Shown piece by piece: positions 25,263-33,271 of a DNA stretch of 64,000 nt (positions within the stretch are counted from its first letter, which is position 1; the number at the start of each line of letters is the position of its first letter). The notes under the pieces are model-generated. The model had not been told where the DNA came from and did not search any database. It was given only the letters and a program-made list of their open reading frames with translations. The stretch is from assembly GCF_000262045.1 (NCBI RefSeq), contig NZ_AJVF01000013.1:589868-653867 (forward strand), in the 5' to 3' direction. This DNA comes from Bacillus siamensis KCTC 13613. Its GTDB lineage: Bacteria > Bacillota > Bacilli > Bacillales > Bacillaceae. A program made the translations under genes and the position numbers.

Positions 25263-26447
25263 ATGAACGCATATCGCTGGATGAGTCTGCATTTTTTTAG
25301 CTTTTTTATGACATGGGGGATTTTTCTGCCCTATTGGACGGGATGGATGGTCCATATAAAAGGGGTTTCCGTATCCGAAGCCAGTTTCATTATGAGCTTA
25401 GGTCTGGCGGCAAGAGGAATTTCCACATTACTTTTCTTTCCTTATTTATCCGGAAAATTCAGCAGCAGAGCCATATTGAACGGAGCCAGAATCGGTACAT
25501 TTCTTGCGCTTTTATGTTATATTCCGGCTGACTCTTTTCTAAGCCTGCTTCTTGTCACATTAGGGCTGCATGTGTTTTATCCGGCTTTGATGCCTGCTTT
25601 GGACAGCGCTTGCGGCGTTTTGGTACAGCATAATGAATTAAGAGATTACGGGACCAGCCGGCAGTGGGGGTCCGCCGGATTTGTTTCAGCCGGCGTCATC
25701 CTGTCCGTCTTTACAGGTATATTTGGAGATCAAGTGATTTTATGGGCACTGCTTTTGGGCACTCTGATATTCGTATGCCTCAGCTTTATGCATGCGCCTG
25801 CTGTTCTTTCAAAACGGCCGGAAACAGATTGCACAAAAAAAGAGGGTATGCTTGCCTTATTCCGCATCAAACATTTCGGTCTGGTGCTCGCAATCGTTAT
25901 CTTGCTGCAGGCGGCACATGCGTCTTACTACAATTACGGTTATCTCTTTTTGCAGGAAATTCATGCACCCGCATATGCAATCGGAATCATCATCAACATC
26001 GCCGTTATTGCGGAAATCATTTTCTTCGCAATCGCTGACCGATGCTTTCATCAATTTACGGCTGGTGCTTTGCTCGCTTTGGCGGCGCTTGGTGCTACCG
26101 TACGCTGGATACTCGTCTTTGCCTTTCCGCATGTCATCATTTTCTGCATCGCGCAGACGCTGCACGCCTGCTCATTCGCGATGGGACACTATGCATTTAT
26201 GAAATACTTAATTAAACATATTTCCCCTGCGCAAGTCCCGAAAGCCCAAGGCATATATTCAGCGCTTGCGCTCAGCTGGAGCACTGCGGTATTTACTATT
26301 TTCGGAGGTTTTTTATATGAAATTGAACCCCGGTATGCCTTTATCGGAATGGTTGTTTGTACGATCCCCTCTATGCTTCTTGCCCTTTTATACAGAAAAC
26401 TGGAAATGAAAAAGAGAGTTTTTGCAGGACATGCACAAGATATATAG
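25263..26447 (+). CDS. MFS transporter of the HcaT/YwbF-like type
   Basis: 394 aa with about 12 membrane helices (MFS_1-like group). The N-terminus (MSLHFFSFFMTWGIFLPYWTGW) is typical of the HcaT/LacY-like branch that includes 3-phenylpropionate and nucleoside permeases. A WGSAGF segment recalls the R/K-W-G-S-x-G loop of this branch. Substrate unknown. It is paired with the divergent YeiL-like regulator and is absent from this position in B. subtilis 168 as I remember it. In E. coli yeiL lies beside a nucleoside permease gene (yeiM) and a nucleosidase gene (yeiK), so a nucleoside substrate is possible but unproven. Confidence 0.8.
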   Translation: MNAYRWMSLHFFSFFMTWGIFLPYWTGWMVHIKGVSVSEASFIMSLGLAARGISTLLFFPYLSGKFSSRAILNGARIGTFLALLCYIPADSFLSLLLVTLGLHVFYPALMPALDSACGVLVQHNELRDYGTSRQWGSAGFVSAGVILSVFTGIFGDQVILWALLLGTLIFVCLSFMHAPAVLSKRPETDCTKKEGMLALFRIKHFGLVLAIVILLQAAHASYYNYGYLFLQEIHAPAYAIGIIINIAVIAEIIFFAIADRCFHQFTAGALLALAALGATVRWILVFAFPHVIIFCIAQTLHACSFAMGHYAFMKYLIKHISPAQVPKAQGIYSALALSWSTAVFTIFGGFLYEIEPRYAFIGMVVCTIPSMLLALLYRKLEMKKRVFAGHAQDI

Positions 26448-26567
26448 ACAAAGCTTTCTTTATATATATGATCCCATTTCCAGCTGTTATTTTGACCGAT
26501 TTGCCAATGTTTTGCGATGTATCTTCCGCTATAGTTAAAGTATTCGATCAACCGAGGGGGATTTGAA

Positions 26568-27038
26568 ATGAATCAGCACACTTCATTTTTAAAGCGGGCG
26601 GTCACGCTGGGAGTTGAGAGCGTGGATGAAGGCGGAGGGCCTTTTGGCTGCGTCATCGTTAAAAACGGCGTCATTATCGCCGAAGGGCAGAACAATGTGA
26701 CATCCTGCAACGATCCGACAGCCCATGCTGAAGTAACGGCGATCCGGAATGCGTGCCGGACGCTTCAAACATATCAGCTTGACGATTGTGTGATTTACAC
26801 AAGCTGTGAACCCTGCCCTATGTGTTTAGGCGCCATTTATTGGGCGAGGCCAAAAGCGGTATATTACGCATCCAGCCACTCAGATGCCTCTGACGCAGGC
26901 TTTGATGACACCTTCATATATGATGAAATCAAGAAACAGCGGACGGAGAGATCAATTCCTTTTTATCATCTCAGCTTCTCCGATCATACCGCCCCCTTTG
27001 ACGCCTGGAAAATTTCCGCCCGCAAAAAAGTATATTAA
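26568..27038 (+). CDS. guaD: Guanine deaminase
   Basis: 156 aa of the cytidine-deaminase fold. Zinc and catalytic residues are visible in TAHAEVTAI (His, Glu) and SCEPCPMCLGA (two Cys). It deaminates guanine to xanthine for purine nitrogen salvage. The length equals B. subtilis GuaD, a domain-swapped dimer whose C-terminus (KISARKKVY) closes the active site. The ATG follows GAGGGG. In B. subtilis it is TnrA/PurR-linked in nitrogen use; no clear box was identified here. Confidence 0.94.
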   Translation: MNQHTSFLKRAVTLGVESVDEGGGPFGCVIVKNGVIIAEGQNNVTSCNDPTAHAEVTAIRNACRTLQTYQLDDCVIYTSCEPCPMCLGAIYWARPKAVYYASSHSDASDAGFDDTFIYDEIKKQRTERSIPFYHLSFSDHTAPFDAWKISARKKVY

Positions 27039-27046
27039 TCCAGAAT

Positions 27047-27073
27047 AACCTGCTCACAACGCAGGTTTATTTT
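27047..27073 (+). terminator. Terminator of guaD
   Basis: A perfect AACCTGC/GCAGGTT stem is followed by TATTTTT. Confidence 0.75.
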
Positions 27074-27221
27074 TCGTGAACGCAATTGGTTAATTAAGAT
27101 CATTCTTTCAGAAAAATGGACAGCATAAGTGAATATATTGATAAAGTACTGCTTTACGCTTTTTTTCGGGGACTTTATACGTAATGAAGACATTTTCTGT
27201 CAACACATAAGGAGGGACATT

Positions 27222-27776
27222 GTGTCACAGCCTAATGTACCTAACATCACCCCTGTCGTGATCCATTCCAGAGACGATACCATTGACCTTCTTCTTTCAT
27301 CAATTGCGATGGAAGAGCTGGGAATGGCCCATATTCTGGATGCAGAAGGAGAAAAAATCCAATATGCGCTCGGAACGATTCCCGGATTAACAGGGCCGCC
27401 GTCAAGTCTTGCGGATATTTTGAACTTGAATGAGAGCGTCCGTCATACGCTTGACAGTTTAATGAAACAGGAGCTTCTTCTCGGTTCAAAATTGGACAGT
27501 ATCACAAATATCTCTGCACTGGCGGGGCCGACTGGACCGACCGGGATTACCGGGGCCACTGGCGCTACTGGAGAAAATGGACCGATAGGAATTACCGGAG
27601 CTACAGGGGTCTCGGGGCCCACAGGCATCACTGGTGCTGCCGGAGCCATCGGACCGCCCGGAGGCACAGGTACTACTGGGGCCACTGGAGCGGCAGGGCC
27701 GACTGGACCCACTGGTATCACTGGAGCCACCGGCGCTGCGGGTGTCACCGGAACAAGTTTAACGGCGACTTCCTGA
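27222..27776 (+). CDS. Collagen-like spore-surface protein, N-terminal part ending at an in-frame UGA
   Basis: 184 aa from the GTG at 27222, after AAGGAGGG. An N-terminal domain of about 100 residues ([20 protein letters not shown].., [21 protein letters not shown]) is shared with the protein at 29801-30322. It is followed by 25 uninterrupted Gly-X-Y triplets (27525-27752), mostly GAT, GIT and GPT, giving many Thr residues for O-glycosylation. The frame then stops at TGA (27774-27776). The same frame continues past the TGA into a jelly-roll-like C-terminal domain. This is the plan of BclA-type spore surface filaments. It is either a nonsense-mutated gene or one that depends on UGA read-through. 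Confidence 0.8.
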   Translation: MSQPNVPNITPVVIHSRDDTIDLLLSSIAMEELGMAHILDAEGEKIQYALGTIPGLTGPPSSLADILNLNESVRHTLDSLMKQELLLGSKLDSITNISALAGPTGPTGITGATGATGENGPIGITGATGVSGPTGITGAAGAIGPPGGTGTTGATGAAGPTGPTGITGATGAAGVTGTSLTATS

Positions 27777-28166
27777 TTTGCAAGTAATACGGGCGGCGGT
27801 GTTGTCGCTGTTGTTATCGGCGGCACAGCCATTTCCTTGCCGAATGATCAAAACCTTTCCCCGGATATTACGGCTAATGCTGCTAATACTGTGTTTACCG
27901 TTGCGCCGGCAGGACGGTACTATATCTCCTACCAGATTAATTTAGCAGCGGGCCAGCTTGTAAGTTCACGGGTCCTGATTAACGGCACCCCGCCTGCAAG
28001 TTCAATTATTGCACCTGCCGTGTCATTGGCAAACTTCAACAACTCCTTCATTGTGAATTTGTCAGCAGGCAGCACCATCCAGCTTCAGCTGTTCGGATTA
28101 TTAGGTGAGGCGGCATTGCTTGGGGGAAGTGCCGGTGCGGCGTTGAACATTATTCGATTATCTTAA
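27777..28166 (+). pseudogene. C-terminal globular domain of the collagen-like protein, downstream of the UGA
   Basis: The frame continues from the previous entry without a shift: FASNTGGGVVAVVIGGT, then about 110 residues ending GAALNIIRLS. Hydrophobic beta-strand repeats (FTVAPAGRYYISYQINLAAG, SSRVLINGTPPASS, NNSFIVNLSAGSTIQLQLFG) match the TNF/C1q-like trimerisation domain that caps BclA-type filaments. A TTG at 27837 could start a separate 109-residue protein, but no ribosome site precedes it. The absence of other stops or shifts suggests the damage is recent, or that the domain is still translated. Confidence 0.7.
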
Positions 28167-28173
28167 CGGAACA

Positions 28174-28210
28174 AAAAAAGGATCAGGCGTTTGTCCGCTG
28201 ATCCTTTTTT
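28174..28210. terminator. Bidirectional terminator between the collagen-like gene and the glycosyltransferase
   Basis: The hairpin AAAAAGGATCAG..CTGATCCTTTTT has A- and T-runs on both sides and overlaps the glycosyltransferase stop codon. Confidence 0.9.
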
Positions 28211-29310
28211 AATTGTGTCAGAAGTTCTTGTGCAGGTTTAAATTGAGGATTAGATTTCACGGATTTTTTGGCGTAAGCGACGGCCGTCATATCATGGTTT
28301 AATGCAGCATGGCATTTCGCCATATGATAAAAAGCTCTGAAATCGCCGGCACCTTTTAAATGTAAGTGGCCAGCATTTTCTTCTTCAATCTTCGTTCCGT
28401 TTTCAAATGCTTTGATAGCCGCTCTGTACTTTTCCAAATGATATAATATAAGGCCCTTATAATAATGAAGATTGCTGTAATCAGGATAAAGCCTGAGCAC
28501 CTTGTCAATCCCTTGCTCCGCTTCTTCATACCGTTTGAGTTCAAGCAACATTGTATATTTTAAATGATACAAGAGAGACGGAGGCATTCGTTTTTCGCTT
28601 AAAAATTGAAAAATTGATCCGTTGACAAGATGTAATGCTTTTTCATAGTCTTTTATTCTGCAGCATTCGCTTGCCAAATGATAAATAAGCCACGGATCCG
28701 GATTTTCTTCTGAAAGCTCTTCATTTAAAATGCTGATATTTCGTTTATGTTTTTGTTTGATCTTTTCTTCCTGCTCCAAATAACCGTAGTGATGAATCAC
28801 ACAAGGAAGCGTAAAAAACGCATTGTTTTCTTCCTCATTGGAAGAGGTGATATTTTCGTGAATTCTGCCTCGGTACAGAAGGCCTTCATGATTGCGGAAC
28901 AGTCTCGGCTGCATGCTTTCAAACGCTTCATTTTCATCCAGCTGCTTCCCCGTATAATTGATGATTTTTAAAAGACCCCGGCTCGGTAATTCATCATGAA
29001 GCAGCGAAGTGATAAAGCGGCCGCTCTCCTGATCGAGCTCTTCATCCGCGTCAAGCATTAAAATCCAATCCCCATCGGCATGCTGCAGGCCGTAATTTCT
29101 CGCCTTGGCGAAATCATTCTCCCATTCTAAATCAAACACTCTGGCCTGAAAGCTTTTGCAGATATCTTTTGTATTATCTTGTGACCCGGTGTCTACAATG
29201 ACGATCTCGTCCACAATATCTTGTACACTTGATAAACACCGGGAGATATATCTCTCCTCGTTTTTTACAATCATGCAAAGCGTCAGTTTACATTCAGCAT
29301 TTCCGCTCAT
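28183..29310 (-). CDS. Family-2 glycosyltransferase with C-terminal TPR repeats
   Basis: 375 aa. The GT-A fold is N-terminal (about 8-200), with LCMIVKNEERYISRCLSS, VDTGSQDNTKDI and the metal-binding MLDADEEL (DxD). At least four TPR-like helical repeats follow (about 200-370; ALHLVNGS.., KYTMLLELKRYEEAEQGIDK, YYKGLILYHLEKYRAAIKAF, HMAKCHAALNHDMTAVAYAK). Such enzymes are soluble and often glycosylate proteins. It is the last gene of a three-gene unit opposite a Thr-rich collagen-like gene, so O-glycosylation of that filament or of the Asp-rich partner is the natural hypothesis. Donor and acceptor are unknown. Confidence 0.85.
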   Translation of the reverse strand: MSGNAECKLTLCMIVKNEERYISRCLSSVQDIVDEIVIVDTGSQDNTKDICKSFQARVFDLEWENDFAKARNYGLQHADGDWILMLDADEELDQESGRFITSLLHDELPSRGLLKIINYTGKQLDENEAFESMQPRLFRNHEGLLYRGRIHENITSSNEEENNAFFTLPCVIHHYGYLEQEEKIKQKHKRNISILNEELSEENPDPWLIYHLASECCRIKDYEKALHLVNGSIFQFLSEKRMPPSLLYHLKYTMLLELKRYEEAEQGIDKVLRLYPDYSNLHYYKGLILYHLEKYRAAIKAFENGTKIEEENAGHLHLKGAGDFRAFYHMAKCHAALNHDMTAVAYAKKSVKSNPQFKPAQELLTQLKKDQRTNA

Positions 29311-29314
29311 GTTC

Positions 29315-29788
29315 TCACCTTTCCCGCTTTTGGAGTTGTTGATTGAACCAAGGCTTCTCAGGAGTGCCGTTCATCGTTACGAAAACAGGCCGCACCCATC
29401 TGACGGCAGGTTCGGCAGATGATTCCGGATCCCATTCCCGAAGCTGCCTGACCGCCCGTTTCGTAATGGGATGCGTCCGGAATTCTGGCGGGCTTTCAGA
29501 AATGAATTTTTTCGTTCGTTCCGTCACTGTCTTCATTTCGTGAAAGTGCCGCTCATACATCCGCTTCTTCTCTCTTTCCATGCTGATCATTAAAAACAGC
29601 CGCCCGCCTGTTTCCGCCTGCCAGCGGCACAATGCGGAGAACAGCCTGATTTCTTCTTTGTAATTTGAATCCTTTCTTTTTTCAACGGTCACAGCTAATA
29701 TATGTAACAGCGCAATCGTGAGACAATGCATCGCTTCAAAAGATGTCTGTTTCGCTTTTGAGAGGCTTGGATACGGCATATGCTTCAC
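29315..29788 (-). CDS. Hypothetical protein in the spore-surface cluster
   Basis: 157 aa, starting GTG at 29788 after AGGAAGAG. An ATG three codons later is also possible. It is basic and soluble, with a helical N-terminal region (FEAMHCLTIALLHILAVTVEKRK, about 17-39) and an Arg/Pro/Trp-rich C-terminus (EPAVRWVRPVFVTMNG). I do not recognise a family. It lies 4 bp upstream of the glycosyltransferase gene and 12 bp downstream of the Asp-rich protein gene, so all three are probably co-transcribed. It may be an accessory or assembly factor for the spore-surface layer (inference from position). Confidence 0.65.
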   Translation of the reverse strand: MKHMPYPSLSKAKQTSFEAMHCLTIALLHILAVTVEKRKDSNYKEEIRLFSALCRWQAETGGRLFLMISMEREKKRMYERHFHEMKTVTERTKKFISESPPEFRTHPITKRAVRQLREWDPESSAEPAVRWVRPVFVTMNGTPEKPWFNQQLQKRER

Positions 29789-29800
29789 CCATCTCTTCCT

Positions 29801-30322
29801 TTATGAACGCTCCCCGCCTTTCCTCCTCCATTCGCATTCCTCACAATCCTCGCACTCACAGCAGCCAATGCGGCCGTAAAACAGACCGTCGCACGGGTCA
29901 TCAGAATCATCACGATCGCAGGGTTCATCTGGATCCCACGGGTCATCCGGGTCATCAGGATCGCAGGGTTCATCTGGGTCCCACGGGTCATCCGGATCAT
30001 CAGGATCGCTTCGGTCATCAGGATCCATGCAGGCTTCAGAATCCTGTAAGTAGATAATGTCCTCAAGCTTTGTCTGCAAAAGGAGCTGGGATTTCATGAC
30101 TGTGCGCAGAAGCCGTTCGGTGCTTCGATTGATTGCTGACAATTCCCCCAGAGAAGGATCGCCGGAAGCGCCGAGAAACGTTTGAATTCGATCTGCTTCC
30201 GCCTGCAGAATATGGGATAGTCCGATTTCTTCCATAGCCACAGATGAAAGAAGGAAGTTCACAGTCTCACATTTGGAAAGTGTAATGTCGGGGGTGATGT
30301 TCGGGATATTTGGAAGAGACAT
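29801..30322 (-). CDS. Asp-Pro/Cys-rich protein sharing the N-terminal domain of the collagen-like protein
   Basis: 173 aa from the ATG at 30322 (GAGGGAG ribosome site). Residues 1-95 (MSLPNIPNITPDITL.., LLSSVAMEEIGLSHIL.AEADRIQ) align throughout with the start of the collagen-like protein at 27222. In place of Gly-X-Y there is an acidic region built from the 15-residue unit DPDDPDDPWDPDEPC. A Cys-rich tail follows (GCCECEDCEECEW). The acidic repeats suggest calcium or metal binding and the Cys residues suggest cross-linking in a spore outer layer. It is the first gene of the minus-strand unit with the glycosyltransferase. Confidence 0.75.
   Translation of the reverse strand: MSLPNIPNITPDITLSKCETVNFLLSSVAMEEIGLSHILQAEADRIQTFLGASGDPSLGELSAINRSTERLLRTVMKSQLLLQTKLEDIIYLQDSEACMDPDDRSDPDDPDDPWDPDEPCDPDDPDDPWDPDEPCDRDDSDDPCDGLFYGRIGCCECEDCEECEWRRKGGERS
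29914..30021 (-). repeat. 45-bp tandem repeat coding for Asp/Pro units
   Basis: Two nearly identical 45-bp units (29914-29958, 29959-30003) and an 18-bp partial copy encode the DPDDP-type repeats in frame. The copies differ by only two or so bases, so copy number may vary between strains. Confidence 0.85.
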
Positions 30323-30421
30323 CGTTTTCTCCCTCGTTTCTCTTGGTGTCATTATGCAAAAGTGCTATATCGTATTCTTATTCCGGGAGAGAAGAGTTCA
30401 TTACTGATGTTTCGTTAATAA

Positions 30422-30452
30422 AATATCCCGGATCTTATATATCCGGGATATT
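30422..30452 (-). terminator. Terminator of ohrB
   Basis: The strong hairpin AATATCCCGGAT/ATCCGGGATATT is followed on the minus strand by TTTATT. Confidence 0.8.
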
Positions 30453-30462
30453 CGTTCTTTAT

Positions 30463-30873
30463 TTATTTGAGTTCAAGTTTTACGTCAACATTTCCTCTTG
30501 TTGCTTTTGAATACGGGCAGAACTCGTGAGCGGCGTGTACAAGCTTTTCCGCCGTTTCTTTATCAAGGTCTTTTGTATCAATGACGAGCGTTACGCCGAT
30601 TTTGTATCCTCCGTCACTCTCATCTTTTAAAAGGCTGACCTGCCCTTCAATTTCAGAAGTCAGGTCGATATTCTGTTTTTTGGCAGCGAGCTCAAGCGCT
30701 CCCCCGAAGCAGGCAGCATATCCTGCCGCAAAAAGCTGTTCAGGGTTTGTGCCCGTTTCTCCGTCTTTTTTTGCATTCGGCATGATGATGTCAAAATCCA
30801 GCACTCCGTCTTCGGATTTAATATGTCCTGACCGTCCGCCGACTGCGGTCGCTTTTGCAGTAAATAATGCCAT
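30463..30873 (-). CDS. ohrB: OhrB, organic hydroperoxide resistance protein (general stress)
   Basis: 136 aa from the ATG at 30873. OsmC/Ohr family thiol peroxidase with the two redox cysteines in AACFGGALEL and EFCPYSKATRG. It reduces organic and lipid hydroperoxides with a lipoyl or bacillithiol partner. The paralogue ohrA lies nearby and both flank ohrR. A good sigma-B promoter upstream indicates general-stress rather than OhrR control, as in B. subtilis. Confidence 0.95.
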   Translation of the reverse strand: MALFTAKATAVGGRSGHIKSEDGVLDFDIIMPNAKKDGETGTNPEQLFAAGYAACFGGALELAAKKQNIDLTSEIEGQVSLLKDESDGGYKIGVTLVIDTKDLDKETAEKLVHAAHEFCPYSKATRGNVDVKLELK

Positions 30874-30908
30874 AATTATCAGCCTCCTCATTGTACTTAT
30901 TGTTTATA

Positions 30909-30932
30909 TTACCCATGCTCATATTTTTAAAC
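30909..30932 (-). promoter_or_regulatory. Sigma-B promoter of ohrB
   Basis: GTTTAA (30927-30932) and GGGTAA (30909-30914) with a 12-bp spacer match the sigma-B consensus closely. Confidence 0.8.
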
Positions 30933-31009
30933 ATATTAGAATAGGAAATGGGCCGTTTTTCGGCTACAATAGGGGTAACGTTAACAAACAAAGAGTTGGT
31001 GAAGAAGTT

Positions 31010-31456
31010 ATGGCAGAAAAAGAATTTGAACATATGAAACTGGAGAATCAGCTTTGCTTTTTGCTGTATGCAAGCTCAAGGGAAATGACGAAACGGTACA
31101 AACCGCTGCTTGATAAGCTCAATGTGACCTATCCGCAATATTTGGCGCTTCTTTTATTATGGGAGCATGAAGAACTGAATGTAAAACGGATGGGTGAGCT
31201 TTTGCACCTGGATTCAGGAACGCTGACACCGATGCTGAAACGGATGGAGCAGCGCGGAATCATTATAAGAAGGCGGTCGCCTGAAGATGAGCGCTCCGTG
31301 ACGATCAGGCTGACAGATGAAGGATGGGCCATGCAGAAAACGGCGGCGGATATTCCCATTGCCATGCTGGAACAGACGGGACTGTCAAAAGAGGAATTAA
31401 AGCAGGTAAAGCAGTCGCTTTATGAGGTTTTAAGAACGCTGCACAGCGAAAAATAA
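31010..31456 (+). CDS. ohrR: OhrR, organic-peroxide-sensing MarR-family repressor
   Basis: 148 aa from ATG 31010, giving the family-typical start ahead of FEHMKLENQLCFLLYASSRE. The single sensing cysteine is C16. The winged HTH (LNVKRMGELLHLDSGTLTPMLKRME) and wing (RRSPEDERSVTIRLTDEG) are intact. Oxidation of the cysteine to a mixed disulfide releases the repressor and derepresses ohrA. A match to its operator lies upstream of ohrA. Confidence 0.96.
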   Translation: MAEKEFEHMKLENQLCFLLYASSREMTKRYKPLLDKLNVTYPQYLALLLLWEHEELNVKRMGELLHLDSGTLTPMLKRMEQRGIIIRRRSPEDERSVTIRLTDEGWAMQKTAADIPIAMLEQTGLSKEELKQVKQSLYEVLRTLHSEK

Positions 31457-31490
31457 GGATGCCCCGAATGGGCATCCTTATTTTTATTCT
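31452..31490. terminator. Shared terminator of ohrR and ohrA
   Basis: The hairpin AATAAGGATGCCC/GGGCATCCTTATT with T-runs on both strands contains the ohrR stop and abuts the ohrA stop. Confidence 0.9.
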
Positions 31491-31909
31491 GCTGCCAGAA
31501 GCTTTACTTCTATATTTCCCGCCGTCGCTTTTGAATACGGGCAGACACCGTGCGCTTTTTGGATAAGTGCTTCCAGCTCCTGTTTCTCAATGCCGGATGC
31601 GTTAACCTCAAGCGTAACGCCGAGTTTATATCCTTGATCTGCTTCATCTTTCAGCAGACTGACATGCGCAGTGACTTCTGTTTCAATACTCAGGCGCTCT
31701 TTTCTCGCTACGAGCTGAAGGGCGCTGTCAAAGCAGGCTGAGTACCCTGCAGCAAACAGCTGTTCAGGGTTTGTCGCATGTTCGAGACGTTTCGCTCTTG
31801 GCGTTCCCGGCATGGCCACATCAAGATTCAGCACACCGTCAGAAGACGTGACTTTTCCCTCCCGTCCGCCGGCGGCTGATACTGTTGCTGTAAATAATGG
31901 TTTTGTCAT
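31484..31909 (-). CDS. ohrA: OhrA, peroxide-inducible organic hydroperoxide reductase
   Basis: 141 aa Ohr family protein. The active-site cysteines are in SACFDSALQL and GVCPYSKATAG. The N-terminus (MTKPLFTATVSAAGGREGKV) is typical. It detoxifies organic hydroperoxides, and its expression is normally controlled by OhrR, encoded convergently 30 bp away. An OhrR-type inverted repeat lies in its promoter. Confidence 0.95.
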   Translation of the reverse strand: MTKPLFTATVSAAGGREGKVTSSDGVLNLDVAMPGTPRAKRLEHATNPEQLFAAGYSACFDSALQLVARKERLSIETEVTAHVSLLKDEADQGYKLGVTLEVNASGIEKQELEALIQKAHGVCPYSKATAGNIEVKLLAAE

Positions 31910-31931
31910 GTGAATTCACCTCTATTATATT

Positions 31932-31954
31932 TTGTGCAATTTAATTTTACACAA
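31932..31954. promoter_or_regulatory. OhrR operator upstream of ohrA
   Basis: The inverted repeat TTGTG-CAATTTAATTTTA-CACAA contains the AATT-TAA-TT core known for OhrR operators and lies 23 bp before the ohrA start. Confidence 0.7.
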
Positions 31955-32023
31955 TATAAAGTAACTCGTCAATCTTTCTGTATAAAAAAAAGCCTACCCC
32001 TTTTTCAGGATAAGCTTAATAGA

Positions 32024-33271
32024 CTATACTCGGATTTGTCCGTTTCCTTTGATGATGATTTTTGTAGAGGTTAACGCCGGAAGCCCCATCGGCCCTCTCG
32101 CGTGAAGCTTTTGCGTGCTGATGCCGATTTCGGCTCCGTATCCGAATTCAAAGCCGTCTGTAAACCGGGTTGAAGCATTATGATACACGGCAGCGGCGTC
32201 TACGGCCGTCTGGAAGTATGCGGCATGCTCGCCGTTTTCCGTCAGAATGGCTTCTGAATGGTTTGTGCCGTACTGCTGAATATGGCGGACCGCCTCCTGT
32301 ACGTCCTGCACCGTTTTTACACTGAGAATCGGCGCCAGGTATTCAGCTCCCCAATCGGCTTCTTCGGCTTGTTTCGCTGCAGGCTCCAGTCCGCAAATCA
32401 CCTGATCTCCGCGAAGCTCCACCCCTTTTTCTGTCAGCTGGCGCAGCAGTTTTCGCCCGTGTTCTTCCGCCCATTTTTCATGAATCAAAAGAGATTCAAT
32501 CGCATTACAGACGGAAGGACGCTGTGTTTTGGCGTTGATGACGACTTCTCTTGCCATATCTGGATCTGCTGACTCATCTATGTACACGTGGCAGTTTCCC
32601 GCTCCGGTTTCTAACACGGGTACGGTGGATTCCCTGACCACAAGATCAATTAAATTTTTGCCGCCGCGCGGGATCAATACATCCAGACCGTCATTTAATG
32701 TAAAGAGCTGTTTCGCGGTTTCTTTGCTTGTATCTTCTATGAGCTGAATGGCATCAATCGGAAGCTTTGACAGCCCGAGTGCGCGTTTCATCACACTGAC
32801 AAGCGCTATGTTGCTGTGGATGGCTGAAGAACTTCCTCTGAGGACAACCGCGTTTCCGGTTTTCAGGCAGAGTGTAGCAGCATCTACGGTAACATTCGGT
32901 CTGGCTTCATAGATCATACCCACTACTCCGAGGGGCACGCGGATTTTTTCAATGAATAATCCATTCTCTTTTTGAATGGTCTCCAATGATTCACCGACGG
33001 GATCTTCAAGACCGATTAACAGTTCCACAGCGTCCGCGATATCGAGCAGGCGTTTTTCATCAAGAGTCAGCCTGTCAATAATGTCAGCTGTCAATCCTCT
33101 TTTCTGTCCTGCTTCAATGTCTTTCTGATTCTCTGTTAAAATCAGCTGCCGTTCATTTCTGAGTCCGTCTGCGATACATTGGAGCGCTTCGTTTTTTTCA
33201 GCCGTCGTTTTCATGACCATTTCGGCAGCGGCTTCTTTTGCCAAGGCTGCTTTTTGCAATACTTCACTCAT
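32024..33271 (-). CDS. proA: ProA, gamma-glutamyl phosphate reductase
   Basis: 415 aa aldehyde-dehydrogenase-like enzyme that makes glutamate-5-semialdehyde, the second step of anabolic proline synthesis. It shows the NADP-binding region ([13 protein letters not shown]) and the catalytic cysteine region ([19 protein letters not shown]). It overlaps proB by 4 nt. The upstream T-box senses proline tRNA, so the operon is for protein-synthesis proline rather than osmoprotection. Confidence 0.96.
   Translation of the reverse strand: MSEVLQKAALAKEAAAEMVMKTTAEKNEALQCIADGLRNERQLILTENQKDIEAGQKRGLTADIIDRLTLDEKRLLDIADAVELLIGLEDPVGESLETIQKENGLFIEKIRVPLGVVGMIYEARPNVTVDAATLCLKTGNAVVLRGSSSAIHSNIALVSVMKRALGLSKLPIDAIQLIEDTSKETAKQLFTLNDGLDVLIPRGGKNLIDLVVRESTVPVLETGAGNCHVYIDESADPDMAREVVINAKTQRPSVCNAIESLLIHEKWAEEHGRKLLRQLTEKGVELRGDQVICGLEPAAKQAEEADWGAEYLAPILSVKTVQDVQEAVRHIQQYGTNHSEAILTENGEHAAYFQTAVDAAAVYHNASTRFTDGFEFGYGAEIGISTQKLHARGPMGLPALTSTKIIIKGNGQIRV

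Noticed and set aside
27443..27832. Minus-strand Pro/Val/Ala-rich ORF in the collagen region
   Set aside because: It is an antisense reflection of the Gly-X-Y codons; no ribosome site, and it crosses the end of the real gene.
27774..27840. Frameshift in the collagen-like gene
   Set aside because: The downstream C-terminal domain is in the same frame as the stalk; the break is a single TGA, not an indel.
29914..30021. Short tandem repeats that might be taken for a CRISPR array
   Set aside because: The copies are directly adjacent with no unique spacers, keep the coding frame and encode DPDDP-type repeats, so this is an intragenic repeat.
29743..30057. Plus-strand ORF rich in His/Asp/Arg repeats opposite the Asp-rich gene
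   Set aside because: It is the mirror image of the repetitive minus-strand gene, has no ribosome site, and its repeats follow from the DNA repeat.
30581..31009. Long N-terminal extension of ohrR
   Set aside because: The extension is antisense to ohrB and lies before the real ATG at 31010; OhrR family length and the position of the sensing Cys fit the shorter protein.
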